This document shows positions 38,001 through 46,225 of a DNA stretch of 46,346 bases, piece by piece; position 1 is the first letter of the stretch, and every line of letters starts with the position of its first letter. The stretch spans positions 1 through 46,346 of the forward strand of contig NZ_VWXK01000043.1 in assembly GCF_011752565.1 (NCBI RefSeq). Reading direction: 5' to 3'. A program made the position numbers and the translations under genes. This DNA comes from Pantoea sp. Ap-967. GTDB taxonomy: Bacteria > Pseudomonadota > Gammaproteobacteria > Pseudomonadales > Pseudomonadaceae. Under the pieces are notes generated by a model. That model was not told where the DNA came from, searched no databases, and was given only the letters and a program-made list of their open reading frames with translations.

Positions 38001-39127
38001 CGCCTTTGCTGTTCATCTTCGTCACCGGTAGGCACCACGAGCACCCGGGCATCATCGATCATCTTGTCCAGTTGCTGGCTGGCCAGGTGAACCCACAGGT
38101 TCCCGTCGATCGGTAGGTGCCGGCCATCGAGTTGCGCCACGCTGTCACCGGCCGCGTCGAGCTGTGCCTTCAGCGCAGCAGCGAAGCCCGCCCGGTCACG
38201 CTCACTGATGAAGCGGGCGAAGTAGCGGCGATACGGCTGTTCACGCAAGCGCTCGGCCAAGCGGTCGTACAACGCCTGCCAGGAGGCATGCCGCGTGACC
38301 GTCTGTCCCGGCAAGTAGGCGATCACCGATTGCACGGGGCCGCCAACCGCTGCACGCACCTCGACAGCAACCACCCCACGTATGCACTTGCCCAGCAGGT
38401 ACAGCTGGCGTGGCGTGACCACGCCCGGTGCCGGGGCAACGATGGGTTTGGCGGAAATCAGCGGCAACAGCTGCAAATAGCCTTGCTCGTCCAGCTCACC
38501 CTTGAGCGCAGCCATGCGCACCGCCACGTCCATGTGCGCCTGCAGGGCCTCTTCGAACCCGCGCTGAACCTGTTCGCTACGGGCAGGGTCTGCCGCTGGG
38601 CGCAAGAGGCCCGTGAGGTGCACCTGGTAGCGGCCACCGACATCCAGCGCCCGGCACAGCCCGGCGAAGCGTTCGAAGCCCAGCGCCAGGCGATTGCCGC
38701 TGGCGTCCTGCAACTGCGCTTTGCGCAGGATCGACGGCCGCGTCTCGCCGATATGAAAGTTGTGCAGCGTTGCAGCCAGCAGGCTCTGGCGCGACACATG
38801 GGTGTAGCGCGGCCTGGGCAACTGTGGCGCGGCCGTGGGCAGCTCCAGTTCCTGCTCGATACGCACCCACACGCGGCGGCTGTCGAGCTGGCCCAGGCCG
38901 GCATTGTGCAGCAAGGTTTCAAGCAGTGGCGTGGCGAAGGCTTGCGGCGTAGCAATGGCTGCCAACACGGGGGCCAGGCGCCCGCTAGCGGTTTCCTGCC
39001 GCCGCAGGGCACGGCGCAAGGCGTTCAGGCGGTCGACAGGTGCCTGGCTCAACCAGGCAGGCAGATGGCTGGCCAGCAGCTCATCGATGGATCCGGGTGT
39101 CATCGCAGGGGGGGTAGTAACAGGCAT
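35003..39127 (-). CDS. Leucine-rich-repeat protein with NEL-type E3 ubiquitin ligase domain
   Basis: This 1374-residue protein has three parts. Residues about 60-560 resemble the dermonecrotic-toxin-like (DUF6543-type) N region, with a YLPGQ segment and a hydrophobic patch at about 385-410. Leucine-rich repeats occupy about 900-1060 (LVELDLRGNQLSAVP, LRQLHLGSNQI, LQVLDLSMNPLG, LRTLRLNGAAL). The C-terminal ~290 residues match the NEL domain of IpaH/SspH effectors, with the catalytic motif CEDR at Cys1172. Such enzymes ubiquitinate host proteins. ATG 39127 has GAGG 8 nt upstream; the frame runs on to 39346 over the gltI control region and was trimmed. No secretion signal or secretion system is seen in the window. 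Confidence 0.85.
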   Translation of the reverse strand: MPVTTPPAMTPGSIDELLASHLPAWLSQAPVDRLNALRRALRRQETASGRLAPVLAAIATPQAFATPLLETLLHNAGLGQLDSRRVWVRIEQELELPTAAPQLPRPRYTHVSRQSLLAATLHNFHIGETRPSILRKAQLQDASGNRLALGFERFAGLCRALDVGGRYQVHLTGLLRPAADPARSEQVQRGFEEALQAHMDVAVRMAALKGELDEQGYLQLLPLISAKPIVAPAPGVVTPRQLYLLGKCIRGVVAVEVRAAVGGPVQSVIAYLPGQTVTRHASWQALYDRLAERLREQPYRRYFARFISERDRAGFAAALKAQLDAAGDSVAQLDGRHLPIDGNLWVHLASQQLDKMIDDARVLVVPTGDEDEQQRRGRLDGYTSLGLELLNLASLFVPVLGEVMLAVAAVQMAAEVYEGYTAWAIGDRQAALDHLFNVAENVAIGVLAAKGGNVVRNQLQRVAFVDELVPIASADGRIRLGTAGAAEWVEPQHWAEDGQLLRGFSSRLEGVGDEMATELMQMTGFDADRLRHLHLAGEKLPARVYDALEHYQLHELHPLEHGQALEQRFNDRQTEATGDEALLKRDFPGLTTRGLQEVFSQASSAELDSLVQAQRVPLAMAERARWHVREYRLDRACAGLRLARAASEDSECLAFGVLQALAPPAPSRRLELREGHAGGRLIASMGQEAAEDVEHVLRVAQGYQLDGAQGPAQGLLQVLLATLDDEQQARLGSASSLTAEGLAGQLLAAASRDREQVAGILGMPPIGAGLRPPSRLGDGRVGFLLSGRGGGSQRSIRRGFQRIYPLLTEDQMEAYLLDVLEHGESLWDHYGHVQTQLTRLRHALNTWQSQASGVRDSLRRRRVATQIRRAWRRKISNYADEFVLVIDGEPVGSLPRLPRAVRYSHIQRLTLSNMDLAELDEDFILRFDMLVELDLRGNQLSAVPRGVEQLRYLRQLHLGSNQIVMDAASQRRLASLARLQVLDLSMNPLGYAPDLRNLRNLRTLRLNGAALDAVPESTVWRAQMDLRENNISRIRMSLDDLRSRVDQLSLHDNPLDAASEQLLDEAAGGVQPRARGSASHRHQRVNEALLERWLGEDAGVMREERRKLWRALRREHGASALFVFLADFVDSEDFQQHPGHYRARVWRVLELCAEHTSLRERLFLQMAGPRTCEDRLLLILGQLELGVLVEKYTANLVPARMEEKLLELARALFRLDEVDHQAALHIQRMQAANSPHIDEIEVQLFYRLKLAAALELPIELDSMHYEEFAHVSTRDLINAREQVLSAETPEAIVESLAQRPFWEAHARERYADRFSAETERVQKLLEESEAELKRGEIDEWLFNRRSIGLMHEYEAAERRLIQTLAREVYQRLNP

Positions 39128-39218
39128 GCTCACGGCCTCGGAAAAAGGCCTTGCAGTACACCCCCTCTTCGCGCCCCACGGGCTGTACATGAATGCCACA
39201 GCCCGCCACACCCGGCCA

Positions 39219-39263
39219 TTCGGATAGCCGAACATTTTTTGGCTATTCATTCGGAAAGCCGGA
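39219..39263 (+). promoter_or_regulatory. Two AauR-type upstream activating sites
   Basis: TTCGGATAGCCGAA (39219-39232) fits TTCGG-N4-CCGAA exactly, the inverted repeat reported for AauR in P. putida. TTCGGAAAGCCGGA (39250-39263) has one mismatch. The sites are 31 bp apart, about three helical turns, and lie 77-121 bp upstream of the sigma-54 promoter. Confidence 0.8.
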
Positions 39264-39339
39264 CGAAGAAATTCGGTAATAAGAAGTAAGAAAACCTTAA
39301 TCCCCAGCATTTTCACGGCGTTATGATCAATGCCAGAGC

Positions 39340-39356
39340 TTGGCACGACTCATGCT
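39340..39356 (+). promoter_or_regulatory. Sigma-54 promoter of gltI
   Basis: TTGGCACG-ACTC-ATGCT has the -24 GG and -12 GC exactly 10 bp apart (39342-39343 and 39354-39355). It differs from the consensus TTGGCACG-N4-TTGCA/T by one base. It is 103 nt upstream of the gltI start, and AauR is a sigma-54 activator. Confidence 0.85.
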
Positions 39357-39428
39357 CTACACTTGGTAGCCGAATGCACTCGCTTCTTGCTGTATTCGTT
39401 GAACGAAAGAGTCCGCCAACGGCTCCAT

Positions 39429-39443
39429 AAAAAAAACAAACAC
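39429..39443 (+). promoter_or_regulatory. A-rich CA motif in the gltI leader
   Basis: AAAAAAAACAAACAC includes an AAnAAnAA match (39432-39439) a few bases before the GAGG ribosome binding site of gltI. This is a candidate Hfq/Crc target. Confidence 0.4.
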
Positions 39444-39458
39444 GTCGAGGAAAATTTG

Positions 39459-40376
39459 ATGCGTATCGTTCGTCATCTGTTGGGCGCCACTATCGCTGCG
39501 GCGATCATCGCTTCGCCAGCCATGGCCGAAGACCTGACCGGCACCCTGAAGAAAATCAAGGATTCGGGCACCATCACCCTGGGTCACCGCGACTCGTCCA
39601 TTCCATTTTCCTACCTGGCCGGCGGTCAAACGCCCGTAGGCTACTCCCACGACATCCAGCTGGCCGTGGTCGACGCCCTGAAGAAGCAACTGGGCACCGA
39701 CATCAAGGTCAAGTACAACCTCGTCACCTCCCAGACCCGCATCCCGCTGGTGCAGAACGGCACCGTGGACCTGGAGTGCGGCTCCACCACCAACAACGTC
39801 GAGCGCCAGCAGCAGGTTGACTTCTCGGTCGGCATCTTCGAAGTGGGCACCCGCCTGCTGACCAAGGTCAAGGACGGCCAACCGTCCTACAAAGACTTCC
39901 CTGACCTGGCCGGCAAGAACGTCGTGACCACCGCCGGCACCACTTCCGAGCGCCTGCTCAAGGCCATGAACGCCGACAAGCAGATGAAGATGAACGTGAT
40001 TTCCGCCAAGGACCACGGTGAAGCCTTCAACATGCTCGAAACCGGCCGCGCCGTGGCCTTCATGATGGACGACGCCCTGCTCGCCGGCGAAATGGCCAAG
40101 GCCAAGAAGCCAAGCGACTGGGTCATCACCGGCACCCCACAGTCGTACGAAATCTACGGCTGCATGGTGCGCAAGGATGACCCGGCGTTCAAGAAAGCGG
40201 TCGATGACGCCATCGTTGCCTACTTCAAGTCGGGCGAAGTCAACAAGAGCTACGACAAGTGGTTCACCCAGCCGATCCCACCGAAACAGCTGAACCTGAA
40301 CTTCAAGATGAGCGACGAGTTGAAGAAACTGATCGCCGAGCCAACCGACAAGGCTGCGGACGAGAAGAAGTCCTGA
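39459..40376 (+). CDS. gltI: Glutamate/aspartate ABC transporter substrate-binding protein
   Basis: This 305-residue periplasmic protein of the family 3 solute-binding proteins captures acidic amino acids. The signal peptide is MRIVRHLLGATIAAAIIASP with cleavage after AMA. The binding-site regions LGHRDSSIPFSYLAGG and VDLECGSTTNN resemble GltI/DEBP. ATG 39459 has GAGG 8 nt upstream. It is the first gene of the gltIJKL operon and is separated from gltJ by a strong hairpin. Confidence 0.95.
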   Translation: MRIVRHLLGATIAAAIIASPAMAEDLTGTLKKIKDSGTITLGHRDSSIPFSYLAGGQTPVGYSHDIQLAVVDALKKQLGTDIKVKYNLVTSQTRIPLVQNGTVDLECGSTTNNVERQQQVDFSVGIFEVGTRLLTKVKDGQPSYKDFPDLAGKNVVTTAGTTSERLLKAMNADKQMKMNVISAKDHGEAFNMLETGRAVAFMMDDALLAGEMAKAKKPSDWVITGTPQSYEIYGCMVRKDDPAFKKAVDDAIVAYFKSGEVNKSYDKWFTQPIPPKQLNLNFKMSDELKKLIAEPTDKAADEKKS

Positions 40377-40447
40377 CCTTCAGATAGTGGCCTGGTGCTC
40401 AACAGCACGAATCAATTCTGCAGGCCACTCATTAGTGTCTAACCTTT

Positions 40448-40476
40448 CATCCGAGGGCGGTTGCCGCCCTCGGATG
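40448..40476 (+). promoter_or_regulatory. Intercistronic hairpin between gltI and gltJ
   Basis: CATCCGAGGGCGG, loop TTG, CCGCCCTCGGATG form a perfect 13-bp stem without a T-run. In binding-protein operons such stems usually protect the upstream mRNA, so that binding protein exceeds permease. Confidence 0.75.
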
Positions 40477-40518
40477 CTCGAAGGTGCCCGTGAAACAACC
40501 GTCTGAGGGGAAATCCCG

Positions 40519-41265
40519 ATGAATTACAACTGGGACTGGGGCGTGTTCTTCAAGTCCACCGGCGTGGGCAGCGAGACGTATCTGGACTGGTACATCACCG
40601 GTCTGGGCTGGACCATCGCCATCGCCATCTCCGCTTGGGTCATCGCACTGCTGCTGGGGTCGGTCCTCGGCGTCATGCGCACCGTGCCCAACCGCCTGGT
40701 AGCGGGCATCGCCACCGCTTACGTGGAGCTGTTCCGCAACGTGCCGCTGCTGGTGCAGCTGTTCATCTGGTACTTCCTGGTGCCCGACCTGCTGCCCGAA
40801 GGCCTGCAGGAATGGTTCAAGCAGGACCTCAACCCGACCACCTCGGCGCTGATCAGCGTGGTCATCTGCCTGGGCCTGTTCACCGCCGCACGGGTGTGCG
40901 AGCAGGTGCGCACCGGTATCCAGGCGCTGCCCCGCGGCCAGGAAGCCGCCGCCCGCGCCATGGGCTTCAGCCTGCCGCAGATCTACAACAACGTACTGCT
41001 GCCGCAGGCCTACCGGATCATCATTCCGCCGCTTACCTCAGAGTTCCTGAACGTGTTCAAGAACTCCTCGGTGGCCTCGCTGATCGGCCTGATGGAACTG
41101 CTCGCGCAGACCAAGCAGACCGCCGAGTTCTCGGCCAACCTGTTCGAGGCCTTCACCCTGGCCACGCTGATCTACTTCACCCTGAACATGGGCCTGATGC
41201 TGCTGATGCGCATGGTCGAGAAGAAAGTCGCCGTGCCTGGCCTGATCTCCGTGGGGGGCAAGTAA
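40519..41265 (+). CDS. gltJ: Glutamate/aspartate ABC transporter permease GltJ
   Basis: This 248-residue inner-membrane permease of the HisMQ type has about five membrane helices. The EAA loop is EAAARAMGFSLPQIYNNVLL, the contact to the ATPase. It starts MNYNWDWGVFFKSTGVGSET, as in GltJ, and ends directly against the gltK ATG. Confidence 0.95.
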   Translation: MNYNWDWGVFFKSTGVGSETYLDWYITGLGWTIAIAISAWVIALLLGSVLGVMRTVPNRLVAGIATAYVELFRNVPLLVQLFIWYFLVPDLLPEGLQEWFKQDLNPTTSALISVVICLGLFTAARVCEQVRTGIQALPRGQEAAARAMGFSLPQIYNNVLLPQAYRIIIPPLTSEFLNVFKNSSVASLIGLMELLAQTKQTAEFSANLFEAFTLATLIYFTLNMGLMLLMRMVEKKVAVPGLISVGGK

Positions 41266-41933
41266 ATGGACATGGATTTCACTGAAATCATCCCGGCCCT
41301 GCCAGCCCTGTGGGACGGCATGGTCATGACCCTGCAGCTGATGGTGATGGGGGTGGTCGGCGGCATCGTGCTGGGCACGATCCTGGCGCTGATGCGCCTG
41401 TCGTCGAGCAAGCTGCTCTCGCGGGTGGCCGGTGCCTACGTCAACTACTTCCGTTCGATTCCGCTGCTGCTGGTGATTACCTGGTTCTACCTGGCGGTGC
41501 CGTTCGTGCTGCGCTGGATCACCGGCGAGGACACCCCGGTGGGTGCCTTCACCTCCTGCGTGGTGGCGTTCATGATGTTCGAGGCCGCCTACTTCTGCGA
41601 AATCGTGCGCGCGGGCGTGCAGTCGATTTCCAAGGGCCAGATGGGCGCCGCCCAGGCCCTGGGCATGAACTATGGCCAAACCATGCGCCTGATCATCCTG
41701 CCCCAGGCATTTCGCAAGATGACCCCGCTGCTGCTGCAACAGAGCATCATCCTGTTCCAGGACACCTCGCTGGTGTATACCGTGGGCCTGGTGGACTTTC
41801 TCAATTCGGCACGTGCCAACGGCGACATCATCGGGCGCTCCCATGAGTTCCTGATCTTCGCCGGGGCCGTGTACTTCGTTATCAGCTTCTCCGCTTCGTG
41901 GCTGGTCAAGCGCCTGCAAAAAAGGATCACCGT

Positions 41934-41937
<4 letters not shown>
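41266..41937 (+). CDS. gltK: Glutamate/aspartate ABC transporter permease GltK
   Basis: This is the 223-residue second permease subunit. The EAA loop is GAAQALGMNYGQTMRLIILP. It begins immediately after the gltJ stop codon and its own stop overlaps the gltL start (ATGA), so expression of the three genes is coupled. It presumably forms a heterodimer with GltJ. Confidence 0.95.
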
Positions 41938-42668
<731 letters not shown>

Positions 42669-42737
42669 TTCGGCAACAACGGCACCGCTGCAGGGCTTGG
42701 CCCGGCAGCGGATGCTGGCCGTGACAAGGCCACTGTG

Positions 42738-44642
42738 ATGAAATGCGACCCTTCGCTTCTTCTCCCTGCCAAGCCCGCCGTGAAATCCCGCCTGATCCGC
42801 CAATTGCTGCTACCGCCCCTGATCATCCTGTTAATGGTCGGCCTGGGGCTGGTCGGTTTTCTGATCAGCGAGAGCAACGGCATCCGCACCCTCAGCGAGA
42901 GCGGCGAGCGTGCGCTGGAGTTGCACGCGCGTACCGTGGAAAGCGAAATCAGCAAGTACACCTACCTGCCAAGCCTGCTGGAACTCGAAGACAGCGTCTC
43001 GCAGCTGCTGACCGATCCTGACGGTGCCAACCGCCAGGCCGTCAACGAATACCTCGAAGGCCTGAACCGCCGCAGCCGCAGCCGGGCGATTTTCGTGCTC
43101 GACACCAATGGCCGGGTGCAGGCCTCCAGCAACTGGCGCGATGCCGACTCGTTCCTCGGTGAAGACCTGTCGTTCCGGGCCTATTTCCAGAACGCCGTGC
43201 GCGGCGAACCGGGGCGCTTCTACGGCATTGGCAGCACCACCGGCGAGGCTGGCTACTACCTGGCCCACGGCCTGGAGGAACACGGCAAGATCATTGGCGT
43301 GGCGGTGATCAAGGTGCGCCTGGACACCCTCGAAGAGCGCTGGCAGCGGGCCCGCCTGGAAGCCTTCGTCAGCGACGAGAACGGCATCATCATCCTCTCC
43401 AGCGACCCGGCCCGGCGCCTGAAATCGGTGCGCCCGCTGACGCCGCAGATCAAGGAGCGCCTGGCACGCAGCCTGCAATATTACTGGTGGCCGCTGAACG
43501 AGCTGCAGCCACTGGCCCGGGAAACCCTGGCCGATGGCGTGGAAAAACTGACCTTCCCGGCCAACAGCGAAACGGCCCAGGGCAAGCCCCATGAGGTGGC
43601 CTACCTGGCGCAAACCCGGCGCCTGGCCGACACGCCCTGGCACTTCACCCTGCTCACGCCACTGCAGGACCTGCGCCGCGAGTCCATGGTGCAGGGCATC
43701 CTGGTGGGGGTGGCCTTCGCCCTGCTGGCGATCCTCGGCATTGCCTGGAACGAGCGGCGCAAGGTGATCGCCACCCGCCTGGCCGCCCGTGAAGCGCTGG
43801 AAGAAGCCAACAGCCAGCTGGAGCGGCGTATCACCGAGCGCACCGCCGACCTGCGCGCCAGCAACGAACGGCTCAAGGGCCAGATTCGCGAGCGCCGCCA
43901 CGCCGAAGAAACCCTGCGCCGCGCCCAGGACGAACTGGTGCAGGCCGGCAAGCTGGCCGCCATCGGGCAGATGTCCACCAGCATCGCCCACGAGCTCAAC
44001 CAGCCCCTGGCGGCGCTGCGCACGTTGTCTGGCAACACCGTGCGCTTCCTCGAACGCGGCGCGCTGGAAACCGCCAGCACCAACCTGCGCACCATGAACG
44101 ACCTGATCGACCGCATGGGGCGTATCACCGCCAGCCTGCGTTCGTTCGCCCGGCGTGGTGACGACAGCGGCCAGGCTTCGCTGGCCAAGGCAGTGGAGGC
44201 CAGCCTGCAGGTGCTGGGCAACCGCATCAGCGCTTGCCACCTGCAGCTGCACAGCCAATTCGACGACCAGCCACTGGCCATCGACCAGACCCGCCTGGAA
44301 CAGATTTTGGTCAACCTGATCGGCAACGCCCTCGACGCCATGGCCACCCAGCCGCTGCCCGAGCTGTGGCTCGAAGGCGAGCTGCAAGGCGACAAGTACC
44401 GCCTGCGTGTACGCGACAACGGCCATGGCATCGACGCCGAAACCCGCAAGCACCTGTTCGAACCTTTCTTCACCACCAAACCGGGCGAACATGGCCTGGG
44501 CCTGGGGCTGACCCTTTCAGCGAGCCTTGCGGCCGCTGCCAAGGGCAGCCTGAACGTCGAGCACCCCGCCAGTGGCGGCACTGCCTTCGTCCTCGCCCTG
44601 CCCCTGGTCAAGCCCCCCAGCGAATCGGCAGAGCAACCATGA
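42738..44642 (+). CDS. aauS: Sensor histidine kinase AauS (DctB-like)
   Basis: This 634-residue membrane kinase has two membrane segments (about 20-43 and 315-335) around a periplasmic double-CACHE-like sensor. A coiled-coil follows (EEANSQLERRITERTADLRA), then the HisKA box with His418 (SIAHELNQPLAALRT) and the N, G1 and G2 ATP-binding boxes. It should sense acidic amino acids or their amides and phosphorylate AauR. ATG 42738 and GTG 42735 are both possible (AAGG at 42726). The stop overlaps aauR. Confidence 0.93.
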   Translation: MKCDPSLLLPAKPAVKSRLIRQLLLPPLIILLMVGLGLVGFLISESNGIRTLSESGERALELHARTVESEISKYTYLPSLLELEDSVSQLLTDPDGANRQAVNEYLEGLNRRSRSRAIFVLDTNGRVQASSNWRDADSFLGEDLSFRAYFQNAVRGEPGRFYGIGSTTGEAGYYLAHGLEEHGKIIGVAVIKVRLDTLEERWQRARLEAFVSDENGIIILSSDPARRLKSVRPLTPQIKERLARSLQYYWWPLNELQPLARETLADGVEKLTFPANSETAQGKPHEVAYLAQTRRLADTPWHFTLLTPLQDLRRESMVQGILVGVAFALLAILGIAWNERRKVIATRLAAREALEEANSQLERRITERTADLRASNERLKGQIRERRHAEETLRRAQDELVQAGKLAAIGQMSTSIAHELNQPLAALRTLSGNTVRFLERGALETASTNLRTMNDLIDRMGRITASLRSFARRGDDSGQASLAKAVEASLQVLGNRISACHLQLHSQFDDQPLAIDQTRLEQILVNLIGNALDAMATQPLPELWLEGELQGDKYRLRVRDNGHGIDAETRKHLFEPFFTTKPGEHGLGLGLTLSASLAAAAKGSLNVEHPASGGTAFVLALPLVKPPSESAEQP

Positions 44643-45967
44643 ACCAAGCGCCTCTTACCGTCCTGATCGTCGAAGACGACCCGCATGTGCTGCTCGGCTG
44701 CCAACAGGCACTGGCCCTGGAAGACATTGCCTGCGAGGGGGTCGGCAGCGCCGAACAGGCCCTTGAACGCATTGGCGACGATTTCGCCGGCATCGTCGTC
44801 AGCGATATCCGCCTGCCCGGCATCGACGGCCTGGAACTGCTCAACCGCCTCAAGGCCCGCGACCGCAGCCTGCCGGTGGTGCTGATCACCGGCCACGGCG
44901 ATATCGACATGGCCGTGGGTGCCATGCGCAACGGCGCCTACGACTTCATGGAAAAACCCTTCTCGCCCGAGCGCCTGGTCGACGTGGTGCGCCGCGCCCT
45001 GGAGCAGCGCGGGTTGTCGCGTGAAGTGGTGGCGCTGCGCCGGCAACTGGCCGAGCAGAACAGCCTGGAAGGCCGCATCATTGGCCGCTCGGCGGCCATG
45101 GAGCAGCTGCGCGAGCTGATCGTCAACGTCGCCGATACCTCGGCCAACGTGCTGATCGAAGGTGAAACCGGCACCGGCAAGGAACTGGTCGCGCGCTGCC
45201 TGCACGATTTCAGCCGGCGCCAGGGCCGGCCCTTCGTCGCCCTGAACTGCGGTGGCCTGCCGGAAAACCTGTTCGAAAGCGAGATTTTTGGCCACGAAGC
45301 CAACGCCTTCACCGGGGCCGGCAAGCGCCGTATCGGCAAGATCGAGCACGCCAATGGCGGCACGCTGTTCCTCGATGAGGTAGAAAGCATGCCGCTCAAC
45401 CTGCAGATCAAGCTGCTGCGCGTGCTGCAGGAGCGCACCTTGGAACGCCTGGGCTCGAACCAGAGCATCCCGGTGGACTGCCGGGTGATTGCGGCCACCA
45501 AGTCCGACCTCGACGCGCTGGGCCAGGCCGGGCAATTTCGCAGCGACCTGTATTACCGGCTGAACGTGGTGACCCTGGAGCTGCCGCCGCTGCGCGAGCG
45601 CCGGGAAGATATCCTGCAACTGTTCGAGCATTTTCTGCAGCAGTCGGCGCTGCGCTTCGACCGCGAGGCGCCGACGCTGGACAGCCAGACCCTGTCACGC
45701 CTGATGGCCCACGACTGGCCGGGCAACGTGCGTGAGTTGCGCAACGTGGCCGAGCGTTATGCCCTGGGGTTGCCGGCGTTCAAGAAAGGGCCGGCCAGCG
45801 GTGCCAGCCAGGGGGTGGGGTTTGCCGAGGCAGTGGAAGCGTTCGAGCGCAACCTGCTCAGCGATGCCTTGCAGCGCACCGGTGGCAACCTGAGCCAGGC
45901 CAGCCAGGAGCTGGGCATGGCCAAGACCACCTTGTTCGACAAGGTCAAGAAGTACGGGCTCGGCTAA
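44639..45967 (+). CDS. aauR: Sigma-54-dependent response regulator AauR (DctD-like)
   Basis: This 442-residue activator has a receiver domain with Asp56 (VVSDIRLPG), an AAA+ domain with Walker A GETGTGKE and Walker B GGTLFLDE, and a Fis-type helix-turn-helix (GGNLSQASQELGMAKTTLFD). The sigma-54 contact loop reads NAFTGA rather than the usual GAFTGA. The expected targets are the TTCGG-N4-CCGAA sites and sigma-54 promoter before gltI. It overlaps aauS by 4 nt (ATGA). Confidence 0.94.
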   Translation: MNQAPLTVLIVEDDPHVLLGCQQALALEDIACEGVGSAEQALERIGDDFAGIVVSDIRLPGIDGLELLNRLKARDRSLPVVLITGHGDIDMAVGAMRNGAYDFMEKPFSPERLVDVVRRALEQRGLSREVVALRRQLAEQNSLEGRIIGRSAAMEQLRELIVNVADTSANVLIEGETGTGKELVARCLHDFSRRQGRPFVALNCGGLPENLFESEIFGHEANAFTGAGKRRIGKIEHANGGTLFLDEVESMPLNLQIKLLRVLQERTLERLGSNQSIPVDCRVIAATKSDLDALGQAGQFRSDLYYRLNVVTLELPPLRERREDILQLFEHFLQQSALRFDREAPTLDSQTLSRLMAHDWPGNVRELRNVAERYALGLPAFKKGPASGASQGVGFAEAVEAFERNLLSDALQRTGGNLSQASQELGMAKTTLFDKVKKYGLG

Positions 45968-45986
45968 GCACCAACGTCCCCTGCCT

Positions 45987-46224
45987 GGTAGGAGCGAGCA
46001 AAGCTCGCGAGGCGATCTGGCAGGTGCAACAGCGTTCAAGGGATCGACCCGGCCTTGAGACCGCATCGCGAGCTGCGCTCGCTCCTACCAAGGAGCGATG
46101 TCACCGGTAGGAGCGAGCAAAGCTCGCGATGCGATCTGGCAGGTGCAACAGGGTTCAAGGGGTCGACCCGGCCTTGAGACCGCATCGCGAGCTGCGCTCG
46201 CTCCTACCAAGGAGCGATGTTGAT
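45987..46224. repeat. Two tandem 119-bp modules, each with an inverted REP pair
   Basis: The modules (45987-46105 and 46106-46224) both start GGTAGGAGCGAGCAAAGCTC and end with the inverted GAGCTGCGCTCGCTCCTACC plus AAGGAGCGATGT. Between the arms is a shared spacer (ATCTGGCAGGTGCAACAG...). They differ at only a few positions, so the duplication looks recent. Confidence 0.9.
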
Positions 46225-46225
46225 C

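Larger units (their letters stand above)
39128..39458. other. Divergent control region, NEL effector / gltI
   Basis: This 331-bp region carries two AauR-type sites, a sigma-54 promoter reading toward gltI and an A-rich leader. No gene is supported, although the effector frame stays open through most of it. Confidence 0.6.

Noticed and set aside
39128..39346. N-terminal extension of the NEL effector by 73 residues
   Set aside because: It would overlap the AauR sites and the gltI sigma-54 promoter, and lacks a ribosome binding site. ATG 39127 has one.
40448..40476. gltI-gltJ hairpin as a terminator
   Set aside because: There is no T-run after the stem, and the downstream genes belong to the same transporter.
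43601..45631. 676-codon frame antisense to aauS/aauR
   Set aside because: It crosses two coupled genes, has no motifs and no ribosome binding site.
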